DNA of 19,935 nt, from positions 1 to 19,935 of the forward strand of contig JAXDLH010000097.1 in NCBI GenBank assembly GCA_034666705.1, in the 5' to 3' direction. The position numbers and the translations under genes are program-made. This DNA comes from JAXDLH01 sp034666705 (GTDB taxonomy: Bacteria; Chloroflexota; UBA6077; SHYK01). This document shows, one piece after another, positions 14,908 to 19,935 of this stretch (the stretch's first letter is position 1; the number at the start of each line of letters is the position of its first letter). The notes under the pieces were generated by a model that was not told the DNA's origin, searched no databases, and saw only the letters and a list, made by a program, of their open reading frames with translations.

Positions 14908-15570
14908 TCATGATGTTTCAAGGGCTTCGGCGGTGGCCTCGGCGCTCGATCGCGTTTCGAGCCCCAGGGCTGCGCGGATCGTGCGCTGCAGCAGCCGAGC
15001 AATGTCCGATGCAGAGCGGGTTTCTCCGGCAAGAGAATCGAAGCTCTCGAAGCTAGTGAGGGTGAAGAGCAGGTCCGTCGCCTCATGCAGCTCCTGCTCG
15101 GCCGGCCAGCCGTGACGGGCCGCGAGCCGGTCGAGAAGGGCCAAGGCTGCCTGACGACGTCGCTCATCCCGTTCCCGCACGCCCTGCGCTACGTCGAGGT
15201 CGAGCGCCGCCAGGCTGCGCAGCCGGCGCATTACCAGGCGATCTACCGCCCAGAACTCCACGAAGGCGAGGATCAGCGCGTCCAGCCCCTTGAGTGGATC
15301 CGGCTGCTGGAACGCGGCAGACAGGAGCTCGCCAATGCGGCCGCGGGCGGCGAGGTCGTCGAAGAGGGCTTCGAGCAGCCCACGGCGTGAGCCGAACTGG
15401 TAATAGACCGTCATCCGGGCGACGTCGGCCTGGCGGGCCACGGCCTCCATGCTGAAGTCCGCCATGCCGCCCGGGGCGGCGAGCAGGGCGCGGGCGGCCT
15501 CGACGATGCGGCCGCGGGTCTGCTCGGCGGCCGCCTCGCGACGCTCGCGGCGGTATGGGCGTGGACTCAT
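14908..15570 (-). CDS. TetR-family transcriptional regulator
   Basis: A 220-residue TetR protein. The helix-turn-helix lies at about residues 18-62: TRGRIVEAARALL, then FSMEAVARQADVARMTVYYQFGSRRGLLEALF. The C-terminal two-thirds is the ligand-binding and dimerisation part, which is not conserved enough to name a ligand. The start is ATG 15570; longer frames running to 16149 cross the divergent promoter and SDR gene and are not real. It is divergent from an SDR gene at 15677, and the 34-bp dyad between them covers the SDR promoter and lies 17 bases before its own start. It very likely represses both. A TAAAAT box (15586-15581) could be its -10, giving a leader of only a few bases. Confidence 0.92.
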   Translation of the reverse strand: MSPRPYRRERREAAAEQTRGRIVEAARALLAAPGGMADFSMEAVARQADVARMTVYYQFGSRRGLLEALFDDLAARGRIGELLSAAFQQPDPLKGLDALILAFVEFWAVDRLVMRRLRSLAALDLDVAQGVRERDERRRQAALALLDRLAARHGWPAEQELHEATDLLFTLTSFESFDSLAGETRSASDIARLLQRTIRAALGLETRSSAEATAEALETS

Positions 15571-15575
15571 AATGG

Positions 15576-15604
15576 TTGCAATTTTAGCAAGCTGTCCATA
15601 CAAT
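15576..15604 (+). promoter_or_regulatory. Predicted promoter of the TetR-linked SDR
   Basis: TTGCAA (15576-15581) and TACAAT (15599-15604) are spaced by 17 bases; the -10 box matches the consensus at 5 of 6 positions and the -35 at 4 of 6. Transcription would start near 15611, giving a leader of about 66 bases before ATG 15677. The 34-bp dyad covers the -10 box and the start point, so binding there should block the promoter. Confidence 0.55.
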
Positions 15605-15621
15605 ATTGCATAGACAGCTTG
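15588..15621. promoter_or_regulatory. 34-bp dyad, probable TetR operator
   Basis: The arms CAAGCTGTC (15588-15596) and GACAGCTTG (15613-15621) are perfect reverse complements. The centre CAATATTG (15601-15608) is itself a perfect palindrome on the same axis. Only the two CATA spacers break symmetry. This is AT-rich against a GC-rich background and lies midway between the divergent TetR and SDR genes. TetR proteins commonly bind such dyads, sometimes as two dimers. The binding itself is inference. Confidence 0.7.
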
Positions 15622-15676
15622 ATCAATTAATTTCTCCGGGCTGAGCCCAGCCCGTATCCACTTGGAGAGATCTACG

Positions 15677-16471
15677 ATGAGCGCAGTACCTCGAACCGAG
15701 GCCGCGCCCGACGGCGTCCGCCTGCTGGAGCACCGGGTCGCCCTCATCACCGGCGCGAGCCGAGGCATCGGCGCCAGCGCGGCGGAGGCGTTTGCCCGCG
15801 CTGGCGCCCACGTCGTCCTCGCCGCGCGTGACGAAGCCGCGCTGGAGCGAGTCGCGGCGGCAATCCGTACCGCGGGCGGCCAGGCGCTCGTCGTGCCCAC
15901 CGACGTCGGCGACGCGGCAGCCGTCGAGCACCTCATCGGGCGCACGGTGGGCGAGCTCGGCCGGCTCGACGCCGCGTTCAACAACGCCGGCGGGAGCGGC
16001 CATCTCCCCACCCCACTTGCCGAGGTCAACGTCGACGACTTCGACGCCACAATCCAGACGAACCTGCGCGGCGTGTTCCTCTGCATGCAGCACGAGATTC
16101 GCGCCATGCTCCGCACCGGCGGGGGCGCTATCGTGAACGTGTCGTCCACTGCGGGGCTGAGCGGGGTACGCGGCCTGGCCGCCTACGCCGCCAGCAAGCA
16201 TGGAGTCATTGGCCTTGCCAAGAGTGCGGCCCTCGATTACGCGGCTCAAGGGATCCGGGTGAACGCGATCGCCCCCGGCCCGATCATGAACGACCGGATC
16301 CGACAGGTACCCGAGGCGCACCGCGCGCCGATCGCAGCCGCCGTGCCCATGGGTCGCATCGGCCAACCCGACGAGGTGGCGGCCACCGCGGTGTGGCTCT
16401 GCTCCGACCACGCCTCGTTCATCACCGGCGCGACCCTCTCCGTCGACGGCGGCCGGATGGCCGGCGTGTGA
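15677..16471 (+). CDS. Short-chain dehydrogenase/reductase (SDR4), TetR-linked
   Basis: A 264-residue classical SDR. The ATG at 15677 has GGAGAG about 8 bases upstream; an in-frame TTG at 15662 overlaps that site and is rejected. All motifs are present: TGASRGIG, NNAG, Asn in TNLRGVF, Ser157, Tyr170 and Lys174, then IAPGPI and ITGATLSVDGG. Arg after the second strand (LAARDE) in place of Asp suggests NADP(H), unlike SDR1 and SDR3. A 15-residue polar leader precedes the fold. It is divergent from the TetR gene with a clear operator between, so it is probably induced by a small ligand. The substrate is unknown. Confidence 0.93.
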   Translation: MSAVPRTEAAPDGVRLLEHRVALITGASRGIGASAAEAFARAGAHVVLAARDEAALERVAAAIRTAGGQALVVPTDVGDAAAVEHLIGRTVGELGRLDAAFNNAGGSGHLPTPLAEVNVDDFDATIQTNLRGVFLCMQHEIRAMLRTGGGAIVNVSSTAGLSGVRGLAAYAASKHGVIGLAKSAALDYAAQGIRVNAIAPGPIMNDRIRQVPEAHRAPIAAAVPMGRIGQPDEVAATAVWLCSDHASFITGATLSVDGGRMAGV

Positions 16472-16596
16472 CGCACGGCGCGGCGTGTGCCACGTAGCAA
16501 TGCTTTGCCTGAGGTACAGCCGTCTGCTGGCGGCGTTATCGGTGGCGGCTCGCGGGCGGTGCCGCCGACGCCTTTCACCGGGCGACGCAGCGCGCG

Positions 16597-18744
16597 CTAC
16601 TCCACCGCGACTGCCGCGGTCCGCCACTGTTGGATTTCCGCGCGTGCTTGCTCGACCGTGATTTCAGTCGAGCTCCAGTTGCCGGCCGCGGGCTCGAGCG
16701 CCGCCTCGCCCTCGGCGATGGCCTCGGCGATGCGGCCCTGCGCGGCGAGGGAGCGGGCGAGCGCGAAGCGCGTCCCCGGTCGGTTGCGCAGGACCAGGGA
16801 GGCCCGCAACGGCTGCTCGGCGGCCTCCGCCTCCCCGAGCACAAGGAGCACCTGACCCAACGTGTCGAGGATGTTCGGACTCTCCGGAGACACCGTCGCC
16901 GCCGCGCGGGCATATGGGAGCGCCTCGGCCGCTGCGCCGTTCCCCAGGAGCTGCCAGGCATAGTCGTTTGCGATTCGCGGTCCCAGCTCCTCGGCGAGCT
17001 CCCCCGAGGCCAGGCTATGCCGCAGCAGGGTCGTGGCCATGGACCGGTAGCCGGCCCCAATGAGTGCCAGGTACGTCTGGCCCAGGACTCGCGGGCCGCC
17101 TGCTTTCAGCACCGGCGCGATCCCCATCAGCCACTGCTCGGCATTGCGTCCCTGGCGGCGCAACGAATCGAACGCGAGGCTCGCCGCCTCACCGGCGCGG
17201 GGGTCGCCCTGGCGCGCCAGCCGCGCGATGGACCCTTCGACCCAACGCAAGCCGCCCAGCCCGCAGGCCTCGGCAAATAGTGCGCCGCACAGGGGGATGA
17301 TCCAGTGCTGGCCGTTGAGCACGAATCGGGTCCATCCGAACACCGCCAGCAGACCGTAGCGCGTGCGCGCACCTCGCGCGTCGGCCAACGCGTAGGGCAC
17401 CACGAACGACCCCGCGACATAGAACCAGAACATGAAGCTGAAGACCTCGGACAGCCCCGGCAGCCAATCCGGCCGCGGGGCCCGCTGCAACGTCGCGGGC
17501 CCGCTGGCCACGGCGGCCACCAGCAGCAACATCACCGATCCGAGGTAGATGGCCAGCACGCCGAGTTGGGTGGACCAGCGGATGCGCAGAGTCCGGGCCG
17601 CCGCAAACGCTTGCCACGCGCCATAGCCGATGAGGGCGATGAGAATGAAGTCCACCCCCCGCGTGAGGAGGAACACGCCGAGCGTAACGGTGAGGGCAAG
17701 CCCGAGCCAGCCCGTGCGGGTGGCCACCCGGCCGCCATCGAGCGGGCTGAATGGGGCGAGGTTGATCACGTTCAACCAGAGCCCGACGTCGCCGGCCTGC
17801 ATGAGCGCCGCGGAGCCTTGCGATACCCCCGCCACCTTCACGGCCAGCGCGCACGCGCCGCCAAAGAGGGGCCCGCCCAGGCTGACCCACACATCGTCCC
17901 AGTGCGTCGCGCCCGGCGCGGTCTGGACGAACGCCCCAAGCCCGGGCAGGAAGAAGGGCGCCCGGTGGACCGCCACGCCGCGCACCAGCGCCGCGATCAC
18001 GTGCCCCAACTCATGGGCATAGAGCAGGAGGACGACGAGCGCGCCGACGTACCACTCCCACTCAAGGGTCAACACACCCACCGAGACGACCGCCGACACG
18101 AGCGTTGCCTTCGACACGAACGCGCCGCCGACCTCGCGGATCGAGAAGGGCTTCGACGTCGACCCCAAGCTGGCGATCAACTCGCGATGCAGGATGAGCC
18201 CCCCGCCGAGGAATGCCCACCCGACCCAGGCCCCCACCGCCAGCACCAAAGAGGGGAACGTGACCCGGGCGAGCGCCAGCGCCAGGGACAGCATCAGTGC
18301 GCCCGCGAGGCTAAGAAGGACGGCGCGCATCCACGGCGGCAAGATGCGCGCCCGGACGACGCCGACACTAAAGACGACGAGACCCAGGCGAAAAAACACC
18401 ACGCCAAAGAATGACAGCAGGATCGCCCAACGGCCCGCGCCCGACGAGCTGTCGCTCCCCGTCATCAACGCTGCGCCGAGCACCTCGATCGCCAGGCCGA
18501 CCGCGGCCGCCCGAAAGCCCCACCGCTCCGCCCAGTTGTGGCGCGCACCGTGCAGGCGATGCAGGCCCCGCAGCGACACCAATACGAGCAACAACCCGAG
18601 TGGGACCAGCCAGAGTGTGGGCTGGTCCGCGCCGAAGCCCGCTTGCGCATCAGATCGCGACGCGATCAGCACGTCGCTGCCGGCCAGCAGGAGCCCGCCC
18701 GCGATCCCGACGGCCCCGGGCCACACCCACGTATATCGGTTCAA
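16597..18744 (-). CDS. Site-2-protease-like (M50) membrane protein with TPR-like tail
   Basis: A 715-residue polytopic membrane protein. Residues 1-230 contain several hydrophobic helices with no motif that I recognise. The M50 metalloprotease core follows: HELGH at 244-248 in a membrane helix, a SLGGPLFGG loop, and SPLDGGR with Asp336, which together supply the zinc ligands of intramembrane site-2 proteases. More helices run to about residue 490. The last 200 residues are soluble, with TPR-like helical repeats: YAWQLLGNGAAAEALPYARAA, then SPNILDTLGQVLLVLGEAEAA and RFALARSLAAQGRIAEAIAEG. Length is nearly twice that of simple site-2 proteases. The TPR part may present or select substrates. Translation probably starts at TTG 18744, 1 base after a small upstream frame ends. 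Confidence 0.85.
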   Translation of the reverse strand: MNRYTWVWPGAVGIAGGLLLAGSDVLIASRSDAQAGFGADQPTLWLVPLGLLLVLVSLRGLHRLHGARHNWAERWGFRAAAVGLAIEVLGAALMTGSDSSSGAGRWAILLSFFGVVFFRLGLVVFSVGVVRARILPPWMRAVLLSLAGALMLSLALALARVTFPSLVLAVGAWVGWAFLGGGLILHRELIASLGSTSKPFSIREVGGAFVSKATLVSAVVSVGVLTLEWEWYVGALVVLLLYAHELGHVIAALVRGVAVHRAPFFLPGLGAFVQTAPGATHWDDVWVSLGGPLFGGACALAVKVAGVSQGSAALMQAGDVGLWLNVINLAPFSPLDGGRVATRTGWLGLALTVTLGVFLLTRGVDFILIALIGYGAWQAFAAARTLRIRWSTQLGVLAIYLGSVMLLLVAAVASGPATLQRAPRPDWLPGLSEVFSFMFWFYVAGSFVVPYALADARGARTRYGLLAVFGWTRFVLNGQHWIIPLCGALFAEACGLGGLRWVEGSIARLARQGDPRAGEAASLAFDSLRRQGRNAEQWLMGIAPVLKAGGPRVLGQTYLALIGAGYRSMATTLLRHSLASGELAEELGPRIANDYAWQLLGNGAAAEALPYARAAATVSPESPNILDTLGQVLLVLGEAEAAEQPLRASLVLRNRPGTRFALARSLAAQGRIAEAIAEGEAALEPAAGNWSSTEITVEQARAEIQQWRTAAVAVE

Positions 18745-18745
18745 C

Positions 18746-18850
18746 TCACACCCCGCGCGCGATCGCGCAGCTCGGCGGTCTCATCTGCACCCCGAGGCGT
18801 TCCCTCAACGACCGCCAGCGTGCACGCTCGTAGGGCAGCAGCAATCCCAT
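18746..18850 (-). CDS. Possible 34-aa upstream frame coupled to the protease gene
   Basis: ATG 18850 opens a 34-residue frame (beginning MGLLLPYERARWRSL) whose stop lies 1 base before the TTG start of the M50 protein. Third positions are GC-rich, as in real genes here. Stop-to-start spacing of 1 base is typical of translational coupling and would help to explain use of a weak TTG start. No good ribosome site precedes the ATG, and I do not recognise the peptide. It may be a leader peptide or chance. Confidence 0.28.
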   Translation of the reverse strand: MGLLLPYERARWRSLRERLGVQMRPPSCAIARGV

Positions 18851-19106
18851 GGTTCTTGCATGGTCCCGAGTGTACACGGACCCTCGCCTACATTGCGCGA
18901 ATCCGCGTCACTTACGGCTATCAGTGGCACGCTACTGGATGCGTGGCTCAGCGCGCATGCGGTCGATATCCTCGATGCCGCCGAGATAGGGCCAGGGTCG
19001 CCCCATCGCCATCACTGCCGCGCCCATGAGTCGCACGACGCCAACGCGTCACCCATAAGGCTTCATCAGGGCCATCCCGAGCACCGTATCGATCCGCTCT
19101 GGCAGC
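18851..19106. other. Gap with coding-like remnants, no clear gene
   Basis: Between the protease gene and the Uma2 gene (362 bases in all) no intact gene is convincing. On the minus strand one frame reads ELPERIDTVLGMALMKPYG, then a stop at 19049-19051, and continues in the same frame as MGRPWPYLGGIEDIDRM to a stop at 18932-18934. This looks like a broken coding stretch, but I do not recognise it. GTGTACAC (18870-18877) is a perfect 8-base palindrome that may be an operator upstream of the protease gene. Confidence 0.35.
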
Positions 19107-19724
19107 TCAGCCCAGCTCGGCCAGCATCCCAGCGCGATCACCGGCGAGGAGCTTCGCCACGTTCAGGCGCAGGCCGGGGAACACAGAGCTCTCGATTACG
19201 CCGCGCGTGTCCGGCTCGACCCGCATATATGCGCCATTTTCGAGTCGGAACCAATTGAATTGCTCGTCGAGTACCTGCCACACGAGATATTCGAGCACGC
19301 CGTTGCGCCGATAGGCCTCGAACTTCTGGTGCAGGTCGTAGGAGGCCGAGCTCGCCGCGACCTCGACGACGAGTTGGGGGGCGCCATCGATGAATCGCCC
19401 GTCGGCGGTAAGGTGCGGACCCCCTGGCTCCGATCGCCACAGACATGCGTCCGGCTGAACCTCGTTGTCCGCGTCGAGCAGGACGGTGCTATCTACATTG
19501 AGCTGCACGTCCGGGTGTTGCACGCGGTACGTGAACAGCCAGCCGACGACGTCGCCATGGGGCTCGCTGTGGAACGGAGAGACCGGCGATGCCACGTAGA
19601 CGACTCCTTCCACCAGCTCCGCTTTCTTGAGGTCCTCGCGCGCACAGTAACGATGATGAAACTCGGTGCGCGACAGATGGTCGCCCGACTCGAGCACGGG
19701 CAGCGCAATTGTTGGCGTGGGCAT
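19107..19724 (-). CDS. Uma2-family (DUF820) PD-(D/E)xK nuclease-like protein
   Basis: A 205-residue Uma2 protein starting at ATG 19724, with GGAGG 7 bases upstream. The restriction-endonuclease-like fold is marked by Asp92 in EVQPDACLW, Glu121 in QLVVEVAASSASYD, and Lys134 in the helix KFEAYRRNGVLEYLVW. These are the family's putative catalytic positions. The N-terminal EFHHRYCAREDLKKAELVEGVVYV is the usual opening, and VFPGLRLNVAKLLAGD the usual close. Uma2 proteins are abundant in Cyanobacteria and Chloroflexota; their role is not settled and they are often in many copies. No partner gene is evident except the BrnA fragment upstream. Length is normal. Confidence 0.92.
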   Translation of the reverse strand: MPTPTIALPVLESGDHLSRTEFHHRYCAREDLKKAELVEGVVYVASPVSPFHSEPHGDVVGWLFTYRVQHPDVQLNVDSTVLLDADNEVQPDACLWRSEPGGPHLTADGRFIDGAPQLVVEVAASSASYDLHQKFEAYRRNGVLEYLVWQVLDEQFNWFRLENGAYMRVEPDTRGVIESSVFPGLRLNVAKLLAGDRAGMLAELG

Positions 19725-19830
19725 CGTGGCCTCCGGACAGTGTCGCCGGCTTCAGTGTACCTTGGCGCTTCGTGGCTCGCGGGCGCAGTGGTGCGGGATC
19801 AAGCGCTGCCGCCGGACAGAGCAGCAGTGA

Positions 19831-19935
19831 TTACCCGGAGTGCTTCTCCCGGTGGGCGAGCATATAGGAGCGGAGCACCACATTCATGCGGGTCTGATAG
19901 CTCCGTCCGCGGCTCTGGAGAAATGGAGGACATCC
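19831..19935 (-). pseudogene. brnA: BrnA-type antitoxin C-terminus, apparently frameshifted, at window edge
   Basis: The minus strand entering from the right edge encodes FLQSRGRSYQTRMNVVLRSY and a few more residues to a TAA at 19833-19831. This is the C-terminal signature of BrnA/DUF4415 ribbon-helix-helix antitoxins (typical form QGRGYQTRINAVLRAYM). The residues before it in the same frame are GCPP, but the next frame reads DVLHF, which is exactly what BrnA should have there. The two join if one T is added to the TTT run near 19922. So either the gene is frameshifted or there is a homopolymer error. The BrnT toxin gene would be beyond the edge. Confidence 0.6.

Noticed and set aside
14908..16149. 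413-residue extension of the TetR frame
   Set aside because: It would cross the operator and promoter and lie opposite SDR4. The TetR family start (MSPRPYRRERRE) fits ATG 15570.
17305..18414. 369-residue plus-strand frame opposite the M50 protein
   Set aside because: Arg/His/Gln/Glu-rich shadow of a membrane-protein gene, with no motif.
1..19935. CRISPR arrays, insertion sequences and phage genes
   Set aside because: No regularly spaced repeats, transposase motifs, terminal inverted repeats with target duplications or phage structural genes were seen.

Overview
The window is about 20 kb of GC-rich bacterial DNA, densely coding, with high GC at third codon positions and several GTG or TTG starts. 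The mix of genes suggests a Chloroflexota-type or similar soil/environmental heterotroph: an orphan family-5 substrate-binding lipoprotein, an amidohydrolase_2 enzyme, a large bicupin, many short-chain dehydrogenases (SDRs), Uma2 and TacAT/BrnA toxin-antitoxin genes. This placement is an inference from gene content only. I see no rRNA, tRNA, CRISPR array or intact mobile element.

Layout. 1-230: the start of an MFS transporter on the minus strand, cut by the window edge. 365-1899: two exported proteins on the plus strand, a Tat-targeted protein of unknown function and a Sec-exported single-domain cupin. 1932-1990: a large palindromic repeat. 2155-5829: a plus-strand run with a CrtI-like FAD oxidoreductase and three SDRs in tandem. 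The first SDR has lost two of the four catalytic positions. 5840-7156: a convergent MFS transporter. 7219-7644: a small Cys/His protein transcribed away from that MFS gene.

7744-13262 is a four-gene minus-strand block, transcribed as MFS transporter, bicupin, substrate-binding lipoprotein, amidohydrolase. A good sigma-70-like promoter lies over the stop codon of the MFS gene and would drive the last three genes. Together they look like uptake and breakdown of a small organic, perhaps aromatic or carboxylate, compound. The substrate cannot be read from the sequence.

13397-14190 is a TacAT-type toxin-antitoxin pair (DUF1778 antitoxin and GNAT toxin) with a palindrome in its promoter spacer. 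14313-14831 is a HAD-like hydrolase. A TetR regulator (14908-15570) and an SDR (15677-16471) are divergent around a 34-bp dyad that covers the SDR promoter. 16597-18744 is an unusual site-2-protease-like membrane protein with a TPR-like tail. After a poorly coding gap come a Uma2-family protein (19107-19724) and, at the right edge, the C-terminal end of a BrnA-type antitoxin that looks frameshifted.

The points most worth a second look are the tetrad-deficient SDR1, the TetR dyad, the protease-TPR fusion, the self-palindromic 21-bp inverted repeat, the bicupin/lipoprotein/amidohydrolase operon and the edge BrnA fragment.
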